Part shown: positions 1 through 11,285 of the stretch, one piece after another
Layout of the letters: every line of letters begins with the position of its first letter
How positions within the stretch are numbered: the stretch's first letter is position 1
From: Coprinellus micaceus
Taxonomy: Eukaryota > Basidiomycota > Agaricomycetes > Agaricales > Psathyrellaceae
Direction of reading: 5' to 3'
NCBI GenBank assembly: GCA_951394405.1
Contig: OX596334.1
Location: forward strand, 558,001-622,000
Length of the DNA stretch: 64,000 nt
Notes under the pieces: model-generated
Told to the model about the DNA's origin: nothing
The model's database searches: none
The model's input: the letters and a program-made list of their open reading frames with translations, nothing else
Position numbers and translations under genes: made by a program

Positions 1-1065
1 CTCCTGGCTGCGGACCCTTTTTAGACGGCTGTAGTTTCGTCTTAGCCCCTCCTGCCTCTCACCTTTCGTGCCCCTTTCCCCATGCCTTCATCCACCATGT
101 ACAAGAGATACCGAAGGCGAGGTGGCCCGCGGCGGAGACAGCCTCTGATCAGGTTCTGCCTCCTTTACCTTCACAGTTCTGATTGGGGGCCTTGCAGTAG
201 TGAAGAGGGACGTGGTGGCCAGCGACGTGTGGCCATGAGGTCGACGGCGTTGCTGAGAGATATGTGCATCGATTATCGGCCTTGGTATGCGGAGGGCTTG
301 GGGATGAGATGCATTCGCCTATTCACCACAACCATGTGGTTCCACTATGCTACCGCCGTGCTTGCGTTTTTGTGTTTATACCTATCCTCATGTTCCGTGA
401 GTGAATTGACTCGATGGTTGGAGGAGCGTGCGGTCAATTGTGGCTGTATTTACTTTGACTGATTGGCCTTTCAGATCGTTGCCTTCTACGCTCCGGGTCG
501 TACCCTTCCCGTCTCCGGCCTCTACTCTTGTGGCTTCTTCCACTTCTGTTTCGTTTTCGAAACTCCGATCAGGGTGGGTCTGAGCGATATTGCCCGTCAC
601 CACAACTGTCCAGGGTACGTGGTAGCCAGTGTCATTTGAGTGGTGATATTGCGTAGCCCGCCCGCTATATCATCACCCACCAGCGATGTTAGCACTCACA
701 CCAGCTAGTCGTTTGCTGCGATTTCGCTCTCGCGAGCTCAAGCTATGATATGTTTCGTGGTGCTGTGTTCCATGTCAATCTGCTTCTAGATTCTTGCTCT
801 TGCACGGAGCCTCACCAACACGAGATTCACTTTGATGACCAATGACCATGTCCTGCTGGTGCATAATTATCGGCGCGAATCGAGCAGTGTTGGCGAGTAT
901 CAATCCTTGACCCAGGCGTGGGCGCTTATTTCCTGATGCTGGAAGGCAGTGCATCCGACCACGTGTGAGCAATGCAGACTTTATCGTGGCGTTGCTGTGA
1001 AACAAGGTTGTCGTCGTACCACCATCTTCTCCTCGCTACGCCTCCTCACCCGCTCAGCATTGGCA
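1..1065. other. 5' flank, no supported gene
   Basis: Short open frames exist on both strands, but none shows a recognisable domain or a coherent exon chain. The stretch just upstream of 1066 is the likely promoter and 5' UTR of the NACHT-ankyrin gene. No repeat or RNA gene is evident. Confidence 0.4.
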
Positions 1066-4000
1066 ATGGACGATACTAGAGATGATCGGTCGATGCCAGG
1101 AAAAGAAGGAATCCTTATTCGCGAACCGATCCCTGCGGATGGGGCCAACCATATTACTCGTACGTACCTTTCCATGGTATTGAGCTCAGTTTCAACATGT
1201 CCCTTATTCTCGGGCAGATATTCACCACTACCATGCCCCGGTGAACAATGTTTGTTATGCAAATAACTCAAACTTTGGGGTCAACTCCGGTATGCCCTCG
1301 ATATCCGCATCCCGCGCCTGGTCCTCTGACCCATTTTCCCGTCGACTGTGTCATTCAGGCACGATAGGGCAGACCACGCACCTACGCTCCCCATCACCAC
1401 CTCCTAATCTAGATGCTGTCGGTGCGGAACCCCATCCTGCACCTCCGTCTCCCAGTACTCGGGCTGGGGTTACCGCAGGAGAGGGCTCAGAGGCACGCAG
1501 CAATGTGGATGGTTGGCAAGTCGATGAAATGCATACTATAGCTCACACCTTGGAGACTCAGGGTATGTGCCAGTACCCAATCCCAATGCGATGGAACTAA
1601 ACTCACCCCACATCAAGGTCTCTTGGCCGTGCTCAAACCAGTCCCTGATGCATCTCACACTCGGAATCCCAAGATATCACCTCTGGACTCTGCCTGCTTC
1701 CCTGGAACTCGGCTGGGTGTCACGCAGAACATTCGCATCTGGGCCGATAGCAGCCTTATCTTCGGCGACCACCCTCACATTCTCTGGATCTACGGCTACG
1801 CAGGGTGCGGGAAATCGGCGATCGCTCAAGAGATGGCGACATACTTCAAGAGGAAGGGCCGGCTTGTGGGGGACTTCTTCTTCTTTCGGGGGGCGGGTGA
1901 CAGGGCGACAGTCCGGAGGTTTGCGACGACGATTGCAAGTCAACTTGCAGCGGCAGTCCCTTCAACCGTACCATACATCAAGGCGGCAATCAGGGCAAAT
2001 CCCAACCTTCTCACGTCGGAAACAGTCTCGTTGACCATCCAATTCCAACGGCTCATCTACGAGCCCTTCAGTGCAGCCACGCTCGATCGATTGGTGGCTT
2101 CAGTACTCGGCAAACCTTTCCTCATTGTCTTGGATGGACTCGACGAGTGCGCCGACCACAACGAAGTTGCCACCGTCATCGACCACATGATCCAGTTCTT
2201 CAGGAAGAAACCGCGGATCCCACTGCGCATCCTGATCACCAGTCGTGTCGAGAGTCATCTACACCAATATCTTCACTCCTCCGAGCAGGTGAGGCTGCTT
2301 GATCTAGTGAGCCATACATCCGATGAAGACATTTCAATGGCTTTGGACGTTGCAATTGAAAGGGAGAAGGGACAGCGCATCATGAAATGTGACCCCCCCT
2401 GGCCATCACCTAGTGACAAGCAGATGCTCGTCCAGCATATCGGTGGATCATACATCTTTATGACCACCATTCTCAAGTTACTCTTTGGAAATCAGTCCAA
2501 TGACGGACTCACACCAATGGACCGCCTCCCTCTCATCCTCAGAATGCATCCAGACTTTGATGGACTCTACAGAACAATTCTCACCCCTGGGAAGACAATC
2601 CCACATTTCCGTGACATCTTGAGCACCATCGCGCTTGCACAAGAGTCGCTATCCATCTCTCAAATTGCCAACCTGTTGGAGCTCAGGACTCTTGATGTTG
2701 TCAATGTTCTCATAAATCTGCATGCAATCATGCAGGTTCCGGGTGACGACCACTCTCCCATCACTCTCTGGCATACCTCACTTCGGGACTTCCTCACCTC
2801 AGAGGAATGTGCAGGATCTTTCTTTGCCAGCCCAATCCATCATAGGTGCATTGCAGATGGTGCCATCCGTGTTGCCATGTCATCTGGCCTGTCAAAATCC
2901 CACCAGTATGCACGTAGATATGGGATGGAACACCTGTTCCAATATCTCAAATCAATTGACCAGGAGAAGACACCCTATGATGTGCTACTTGGAGGGATTA
3001 TGTTGGACCTGGTCAAGGCCACATTTCAAGGTGTGTGTTCCCTGGACTACTATTAAAGATGTGACCCACATACATGCCACCTCCAGATGACAAGACTGCA
3101 CTTGAAGTTGCCTGCCATGCAAATGACTGGAAACTGGTCCAGGCTCTTGTGAATGCAGGGGCCAATGTCAACACTCAATTCCAAGGTAAATGTTCAGTTT
3201 TTCCAATGGCACAAACATATTGACTTCCAATGCCATGTATCCAGGGGAGGGGAATGACATCAGGGTTGCCCTTCATGCTGCGTGTCACTACAAGGCCAAG
3301 GAAATGGTCTATTTTCTGCTGGAGAAGGGGGCTGATCCAAATATTGCTAGTCAGTATCTTGTGTATTTCTCAGAATTACCACCACTCTAATATCTTCTCT
3401 TCTGATCGCACAGCTTCTAGGTGTAAGTGCACCTCTCACCTACTCCCATCCCACTCTGCCCAACTGACCAACCCACCTCAGTGAGTAGCTGGGGCTTCTC
3501 TGCCTTCCCCCTTGCCTGGGCTGCCGCTCAGGGAGATGTTGACCTGGTCAACCGACTGCTTGCATGTGGTGCAGACCCCAACTTGAAAGGTGAGTTCAAG
3601 AAGATCTTGCTGAATGGAGTTGTGATTGAAGGTGGATGGGTCATAGGTGGATGGTTTGGGTCAGCTCTTCATGCCTGTGTCTATAAAGGCAAGGATGAGG
3701 TTGCTCGAGTTCTGCTGGAACATGGGGCAGATGTGAATATTAAAGGTGAGTTTTAGCCATTGTGTCCTGTCTGGCAGAGTAAGGTTAATAAGCTTTGCAA
3801 TGTAGATGTCAATGATTGGACTCCCCTTCACTATGCATCTCTGAATGGGCACATCAAGGTAACAAAATGCCTTCTGGAATTCAACGCAGACCCAAACCTA
3901 CAAGGTGTGTACATCCCCATTGCAGGGTTGCTTTTATTCAAATTTATGGGATAGATAATCATGGGGATACCCCCCTTCATGATGCATGCTCTCATGGTCA

Positions 4001-4195
4001 GGTTGAAGTTGCAGAATTCCTCCTGGACCACAATGCTGACCCCAGCATAAGAAGTGGGTCTTTTCTCCTTGTATCTTTGCGTTTGCTTAAGTGTGTGCTG
4101 CAGATAAAAAGGGTGAAACTGCCCTTCAACGTGCCCAAGAACAAAAAGAACAAAAAGTGGTTGAGATGCTTCTTCAGAGGGGTATCACAAGATGA
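1066..4195 (+). CDS. NACHT-ankyrin STAND (NLR-like) protein
   Basis: Ten-exon model: 1066-1159, 1218-1562, 1618-3030, 3087-3185, 3245-3349, 3482-3589, 3647-3745, 3806-3904, 3955-4053, 4104-4195. It sums to 2553 nt, or 850 aa. After a low-complexity N-terminus comes the fungal NACHT lead-in (CFPGTR), Walker A GYAGCGKS (about 1794-1817), Walker B with hhhhDGLDE (about 2123-2150) and a TSRVE sensor segment. A winged-helix-like region with LWHTSLRDFL follows. The C-terminal third is ankyrin repeats, each on its own exon. Known for the family: STAND ATPases act as signal-sensing switches in fungal self/non-self recognition and programmed cell death, with the repeats sensing ligand. No effector domain is recognised at the N-terminus. 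The start ATG at 1066 is inferred from splice phase and could lie further upstream. A degraded inverted copy lies at 16228-18609. Confidence 0.85.
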
Positions 4196-4345
4196 GGTGT
4201 TCTGGAATTGTTGGGCCTGCATGAGCACCATTGTATTATGGCTGTATATTTAATCTATCTGGTCCATTTGATCCCAGCCATGTGTCTCAGCCTCAGTTCA
4301 TACATTGCAGGAGGGGTAGGGCTCTGGAGGTGACTAGGTACAGAG
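3087..4345 (+). repeat. Left arm of inverted segmental duplication (ankyrin exons plus 3' flank)
   Basis: The ankyrin exons, their introns and about 150 bp of 3' flank are closely matched in reverse complement at about 16070-17345. Shared non-coding text includes the run ending near 4310 (upstream of the GGAGGGGTAGGG stretch) and its mirror near 16090. Sequence similarity therefore extends past the stop codon, which argues for duplication of a genomic segment. Confidence 0.75.
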
Positions 4346-7300
4346 GGAAATTGGTATTGTGTTTGGGTCCACAAAGTCACAACCTCTGATCCAGGCACTA
4401 ATCTATGTTGACTGATGGAAACCCCTCCCTGGTGTTCACCAAAGTTTTCCTGCTCAGGAAGTCAAAGTCTGCTGTGTTGTGCAACTCTGACAGGATTCAA
4501 TGTGGGCAAAAAAGGTAGAATTTTATTTATGGGTGGCGAGCACTCAATCAACAATAACAAATGGAGAATAAGATTGTGACACCCAATCAATGGATCCGTG
4601 TCAGGCTTTCTCAATGCCGCACCTCGTGTGCAAACACCCAAGCGAGGTAAAAAGACGAACATTCCGAGTATAGTTCACCCTTGGTGCAACAATCACACTG
4701 AGAATACCCCTGAGCCAACTGTCTGTGAGGCTGCCGAATCAGAGTGGACAATGCGCAAAGGGTGCGATGCAAGCAGAACGAGAAATGGCTTGAGAAATGG
4801 GGCGTGATTTGACTAAGGCAGCAAGCACAGAGGGGAGCATGCATATTGGCAGGCCCAATCCCCCAGCCGAGCAAAGAATATCATACCGCCCACCAAGTTC
4901 AAGCCGGAGCTCCAGGGTTCTGGAGACGAGAGATCAACGCCATGCGAGCCTGCGACCTTATGGCTGTTCCGAGTTGACAAACAAGATTTAAAGAGCAGAA
5001 CACATTTGAAACCGCGAGAAGAGGCTGGTAATACCAGGTGGATGGTAGACATGGGTGAATACAATAGGAGAGGTAGTACGAGATACAGATGGGCCTGGAA
5101 CTCGGGCATGCGAGGGGGTAGAGTGATCCAGGGCGGGTGCGGATCAAGGGTGGAGAAAGCGTGCGAGGGAATTGGCGTGGAGCAATGGAGGAAAAGCAAG
5201 CCAGATGGCGGGGTATGAACACGAAGGTGCGAAGGAAAGGCATCTTAAAGCCTCAGCAGACACTGGGCCCACACAAGGTGATTCGCACCAAGGACGAAGC
5301 CTCGAGAAACGGGGGACGTGTATTCGAAAGCCCTGCCTTCACATAGCGCGATAGTGAGAGGGACCGACCCGTCCCAACAGCGTCACCCTTGAAGAGCATC
5401 AACGCTCGTTGAAGAGCATCAACGCTCGTTGAAGAGCATCAACGCTCGTTGAAGAGCATCAACGCTCGTTGAAGAGCATCAACGCTCGTTGAAGAGCATC
5501 AACGCTCGTTGAAAAGCTGAAAGTGCAGGCGATCGAACCAACACCGACGCAATGGCCGAGGGCCGAAGATCGAAGCGCGGCATCACCAACCGTTCTCTTT
5601 CCTCGACCACGACCACCTCTTCTCTCTCACTCGTCCTTGTCTCGACACCTCCCGCGCCAACCTCAGTCAACGCCTCCCCTTCGTTGCTCCACCATCAAAC
5701 CTCTGCTCACCGTGCTCTTGCCCCAAACACTCCCTGATTCTTAGTTGAACCCGGGCGCCCGCTTCATCGAGCATTGATTCCCTCGACTACACCCTATGGA
5801 GACTTTGAGCCAATGCTCCTCCATACTCCGAGGCTAGGTGTTCCACCCATATCAGTCCACCCGCCACGCCCGATGCCAGAAATGCAAACATCTCCTCGAC
5901 TGGGAGAACGCCAGCCCTGTGGTCTAAGCTCACCGTAGCTCAATGAAATGATCTCCTCCCAACCGTCCATTCCAACTCTCCAGTTATTCTCCCTAAGAAC
6001 GCAGCCAAGGGATTGTCATCCACCGAACAGTCGAAGACCACGCCTGCCGTTCTACCTAGGCATCGAGACAAGGGAATGGGAGTGCTATGCGGGTGAAGGG
6101 GTGCGAGATCATGGGTCTCTCGGCCGCTCGCTGCACGTTCAGGGCCCGGCTGGACATTGTAGTATGTTTCTATCCCACTCTGTGCCCTTCCCTCACTCCC
6201 CTTCATCCCTTGCTTTTGCCCCTCGCACTTTCCATTACCGCCCTTCGACGCCACTCCATCCTCTTCTACCCTTCGACCCTCTTCGACCCTCTTCGACCCC
6301 TTCCTACCTTTCATTTACATCCCACAATTCACGTACCCCGCTCGCTTCTGTTCAGCCTATTGACATCTCTCGCACAGGCCACGGCCCCCCAAATCGGCAC
6401 CCTTTGGCACAGGAACTTCCCCAGATGCTTCGCCAGGCCCCGCTCTCGTGAACAAGAAGCACTCCAAACCACCAATATCCAGGCAGGCCGTATACCTTGC
6501 CAGAAGTATCCGCTGCCTCATTGAGCCCCTTGAGTTCCTTCTCGACACCAGTGGAAACCAACTTCCTTCCCCTTCACCTGCACCACAACCTTCCCAATGT
6601 CTAACCACCAAGGACAGCCGACTGAGGGTAGCAAACGTCGCACGATGCCTTGGGCCAAGTCAGGGGCATACAATTGCTATCCTTACTCAGAACCATCCAC
6701 CGGCGCCGCCTCTCTCCTCCCCCGAAGGAGGGCGAACCCACCGCTCTGGCATTCTCGCCATCCGTCGTGATGTCCATTAAATTACCGTCGTCCACCTATT
6801 CCCTCCTCGCTCCTCGTATCCACGTTCACGATAGCCCTTCACCAAATCCTCGGTCGGGGGCCCTCAATCTCCTGCAACGGGGATCCGTACGTTAGCAGGG
6901 TGGCGCGATCGGAAGAGGTGGAGGGCAAGGGGTGTGGCGGGCTTGACTTGTTGCCGTCTCCAGTCCATTAGTGGCGAGGGATCGCCCTATGAGAAGGTGG
7001 AGGGACGACGTCGAGACCCGATGGGCAGGGTCGCTCGAAGAGGTAGCGAGAGGGAAGGTGGAAGAGTGAGAGTGAGAGAGGCGAGTTCGTGCGGGCAGGG
7101 GAGGGGAGTGTTGGGAGGTGTGGGCAAGGCTGATCGAGTGAATCAAGTCGGTGCACTGGGTATGTTTCGTATTCATTTTTTCGTTGTTTATCACGGTTTC
7201 CTTCCTTCCTGGTGCGCTTCCATAAAACATTAGACAGCTTACCGCGGCTAGTTCCTTGCTTCAGTCCCTCATTATATCCAATACTTTGCTTCGTTTCTCT

Positions 7301-10300
7301 ACATTGCTGTTTGTTTCTTTTGCTTATCCCTTTTGCCTCCGGTTGGTTGTTCAACACAGCTTTGGCTCGTCTCTCCTTCATTATTCCCTCGACCTTCGGC
7401 TCCTTTTCCAAATGCTAACGATCTCATCCTCAGCGAATATGCAGCTATCATCCAACCGAGGTCAGGCCTAGCGAAGAATCCGAATCGATGAGCCTCGGGG
7501 TGGACGTCTCACCCGCCCAGCTCAAGCCCCTGTGCTCTAGGCTCGCTCGGCGGTAATGATGTCCTTGTGTTGGTGCGGAGGCTTGGCGGGGAGTTGGCGA
7601 GGTCAACCACGTTGCCAGAGAGCCCTGGGTCCTCGCCATTTTCGCGCAAGTAGGAGCAGTACGAAGGGGTCTCGACCTGAAGAGAAGATTGAGCTCAGCA
7701 ATGAGAGAGGCGGAGGCCGGGAGGGAGCGGTGGTGGTGGTATGTTGTTTGGCGAGGCAGGAGGGAGCTTGAGCGTGTACTTGTGGTACGTTCCGTTCCTC
7801 ATTTACTCTTCTCCCACTTGCCGCTCCTCCACGCCTATTTCTTCTTCGTCCATCTATCTTCATCTTCACTCATCGCGATCTAGTCTTACTGCTCACTTTC
7901 TTTCATGTACCTATGTATCCTGCCTCGCTCTAAACCTCGTTCATCAGAGGCTAATGTTCTCCTTTCAGGTGGAGGTACCGCTGCTACCTACGCGGTAAAA
8001 ATGGAGGCTGCGCAGAATGTCAATAAAGGCGATGCATTTTTGCCTAGACTCTTCGCACCCACGCGTTGGAGGGATGTCTTAGAGGAAGCTGGTGCTCATC
8101 CTCCTCTACCATCGCTGAGACTCAAAGTGTTCTAGCCTGAAGCTCATCCGCTTTTCGTGGCCCATTCGGAACCTCCCCTTATGTCTCAATCTTATTCGTT
8201 CGTTTTCCTGTCCTCGATCAGGTATTGAGTGTGTCCTACATGTTGACGAGCATTGACTCGTTCTACGCCCACCTCCCTACCACTTATGTATAATGATCAC
8301 CTCGCCTTTCGTGCGCTCAATTATCTGTACGCATGTTTTGCTTTCGAGTCTTCTCAACTTGCACCTCCCTCCCATGAGCTCCCATCCACATGTTTCCCCC
8401 GTCGCTTGTCATTTGTTTGATTTATTCTCGATACTGCACACCGTCTTCGAAATATGCGTATCCAACATCCTACCTACAATCCCTCCGCCTAGGACGCGCG
8501 CCGGAGGTCTGTTTACATTTTCAGTATTGGCGTCTAGAGGGGCGTTGCAGGTTCGAGGTGGAAGGCGACGACGTGCCACACCTCCTTGCTCCACGATAGT
8601 ATTAAGATACAAAAGGCTTTTCGTCAAGGGTTAAACGGAAGTGTTATGCGTAGAGGAAAAGATAGATGGGGAGGAAGATTCAAGATTCGAGATTTGAGAG
8701 GGGATACACAGCGGAAGGACGCAGAGCCGAAAGATGGGGGGAAACATACTCGCACGAAAGTTAACCCTCATCGGCACACAAACACGGTCTTGGCCCTCCC
8801 CCACTGCAGACTCGCATTGCTCGCTCTTCCTCCCTCCTCCCTCTACCGTCGCTCATTGACACCGTCCCTCGGCCCCCTTACTCGAGCTAACATCTCCCTC
8901 TCTCTTTGTACAATTGGGATTGCGGTGAATCAAGGCATTCCCGGCTCCCTTCTCCTGTCCCGACGGGAACCTGACGGGTGCCGAGTGCGAGGGCATGATC
9001 CTCTCCTGGGTCGATAGAGGCGGGGCAGAAGAAAAACGGGGAAAGGCGACCGAAGATGGTGGCCATGGCGAACGGCGAGGTCGTAGGGATGGAAGGTCTT
9101 GCCTCACCGCTGATGCAGGCCCCGCTGGTCGAGACGCAGATATACCCAGTGGCATGGCATTGCGGGTGGAGGTGAGGTCGCCTTTGGCTACCTCGTTGGG
9201 TGGTGGGGTGGGCGAAGAGCATCAAAGGGGGTATTCAGATAATCTTAAGGGAATCGACGAAGGCAGTCGGCACTTGTGAAGACGAAGCACGTCGAGGTCG
9301 GAGGGGAGAAGGACCTGCGCCTCCAGGAGCGAGGTATGGAGATCTGGGGAACTGTGCTGTGCAGAAGATGGGATTTAAATAATCGCCGCCTATGAGAAAC
9401 GACGTCAGTGGGCTGCATACTTGGAAGGGTAGCGAGGTCGAATGTGGGTTTATATAAAGCAATAAGACTCAAGCGCCGATAGGTAGTGAATGGAACGAGG
9501 CAGTCAGAAGGCAAGCGAGAGCGGGATATAAGAACGGGAGGAAAGGGGGACGAAGCGAAAGAGGCGTACCTAAAGTGTTTCTGAACCCTCAGTCCCACCC
9601 AAGCCCGATGCGCAGCGCTGCTTCCACTAGGGTAGCTTGCCGATCGACGTCCCGTTGTTCAACAGCCCCACTTTCATGGCGTCGAGTTGAGAGTGTAGGC
9701 GTTCATACACATCTCCTGTCGCCAAACGGAGACCCGTCTGCCCTTTGGTGCTGCCATAGAGGGGAGGAGGCGAAGGTAGCTCCCGGCTTTCACCGAGCTC
9801 CGTCACGGTAAAGCTCGTTCCTCCGCATTGAAATGAGCCTTCGCTTCCTCTGCGTTGCTGGGCATTGGATCTCTCCTGCCGGGAACGTCCAGAGTCTTTG
9901 GCTCGACGTACGTGTGGAAATCCGAGAGTGCTGCTGCAAGTCGACGGAGCAAGTAAGCGAGGCCCCCAACCCGATAGAGGGCTTCCGGGAGGAGGGAATG
10001 GGGGGAGAGTGGATCGGTGCAGTAAATCAAGAGCAGGAAGAGGGCGTGAGGCGTAGAAGAGCTAGAGGGAAGAGGCGATGTGGTGGTCAAGAGAAGAGCA
10101 CAGCCTGAAGCGAGGCTGGCCCGATAGTGATGGACGTTGTTTGGGCGCTTCCAGGTTGCGTCTGAACTTCCATCTTTTCGCCTCTTAGAACTCACTTGGA
10201 CGAGCCTTTGCCTCACACGTCTACAGCACGGACACCCATTGGCCAGCTCAGGAAGGACCACCAATTCTCAGTCACAATAGAACATCTTCGGGCGACCTCC

Positions 10301-10494
10301 AAGTGCCGATGCGTGGACGACTCAGGTCCTCGTACCCCTCGACGAGCCCTTCTCAGGATACCTAGCCCTTGTTTCCCTCAGCCCTCTTGCTCTTCTTCGC
10401 TACCCAGACTAACATCCCTCCCGCACGAGTCCTCTTGAACACAGCACCCCGAAGCAACCCCCACTCAGCCCCGACGTTGGCATTCTGCTGGAGG
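4346..10494. other. Gene-poor 6-kb region
   Basis: No open frame here has a recognisable domain or links into a convincing exon chain. The plus strand is pyrimidine-rich between 5550-6900 and 7780-8500, which produces long proline/serine-rich spurious frames. A frame on the minus strand around 9803-10000 looks slightly protein-like but cannot be named. The only clear structure is the 20-bp tandem repeat at 5389-5513. The region may contain decayed genes or transposon remains. Confidence 0.4.
5389..5513. repeat. 20-bp tandem repeat, six copies plus a partial
   Basis: The unit TTGAAGAGCATCAACGCTCG is repeated without mismatch six times from 5389 to 5508, followed by a partial unit. Across unit junctions GTTGA and TCAAC can pair as a small hairpin. 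The perfect identity indicates recent expansion. Confidence 0.95.
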
Positions 10495-10741
10495 CACCTC
10501 AGTCACCTGGCTCATCCAATCATTAAGATGGGTGGAAAGGCCTTAGCCACCCCTTCTTAAGATAGGCCCAGCCATGGCTACAGCCACCCTGGCTACAGCC
10601 AGCCATTATTTTTTTCCAGCTACTGGCTAGAGAATGTTGAGCCAACCAATCTAAACTTGAGCCAGGCTCAGGCTGGCTCAATATGAACCAATATGGCTAT
10701 GGGTGGCTGCATTTTCTAGGCTCTGGCTTCAGCCACTTCCA

Positions 10742-10754
10742 GGACCCCAGATAC
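10742..10754 (-). other. Shared KDZ-end 13-mer (MITE, left copy)
   Basis: GGACCCCAGATAC is the complement of the GTGTCTGGGGTCC motif found in the KDZ element ends, with one mismatch. It is a candidate transposase-binding site. Confidence 0.5.
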
Positions 10755-11015
10755 CCCTACTGGGATCCATGAGGCTGAGCCAGTGCAGTGGCTCAGCCAT
10801 CAAGTGTAGCCACTGGCTGAGCCATTTGATTGAGCCAGTGGATGAGCCACCTGGCTGAGCCAGGTGGCTACACTCCATGGCTGAGCCAGGTGGCTACACT
10901 CCATGGCTCAGCCAGTGGCTACATTCCATGGCTCAGTCAGATGGCTCATCCACTGGCTCAATCAAGTGGCTGAGCCATCTGGCTCAATTAGGTGGCTCAG
11001 CCACATATTAATCAA

Positions 11016-11028
11016 GGACCCCTGACAC
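11016..11028 (-). other. Shared KDZ-end 13-mer (MITE, right copy)
   Basis: GGACCCCTGACAC differs from the complement of GTGTCTGGGGTCC at one position. It is the second copy in the MITE. Confidence 0.5.
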
Positions 11029-11285
11029 CCTGGCTACATATTGTGTAGCCTGGCTAAGGGTGGCTAGATAAATTGAGCTGTGGCTGAGGGTGGCTGGAAA
11101 TATGGCTGGCTGAGCCATGCAAAATACCAGCCATGATGTCAATGGCCCAGCCACGTGGCTGGGAAAAAAAATGGCTGGCTGTAGCCAGGGTGGCTATAGC
11201 CATGGCTAGGCCCATCTTAAGAAGGGGTGGCTAAGGCCTTTCCACCCATCTTAATGATTGGGTGAGCCAGGTGACTGAGGTGCTA

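Larger units (their letters stand above)
10495..11283. mobile_element. KDZ-like non-autonomous element (MITE)
   Basis: About 790 bp are bounded by inverted repeats of more than 100 bp. The left end starts CACCTCAGTCACCTGGCTCA near 10495 and is mirrored at 11264-11283. The interior is almost entirely TGGCTGAGCCA/TGGCTCAGCCA palindromes and has no open frame. The tips resemble the KDZ element ends at 18610, 24131 and 40354 (CACCTAGGTCACC), and the interior carries two copies of a GGACCCC-GACAC motif also present near every KDZ end. I infer mobilisation by a KDZ transposase. I see no exact target-site duplication: the flanks GCTGGAG and CTATGGAG are only similar. Confidence 0.75.

Noticed and set aside
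4813..5243. Hydrophobic, proline-rich minus-strand frames as membrane proteins
   Set aside because: Composition follows the strand bias of the region. Overlapping frames look alike and no exon chain or start context supports them.
10495..11283. Element with a clean 8-bp target duplication
   Set aside because: The flanks are only similar, not identical, so no duplication is claimed.
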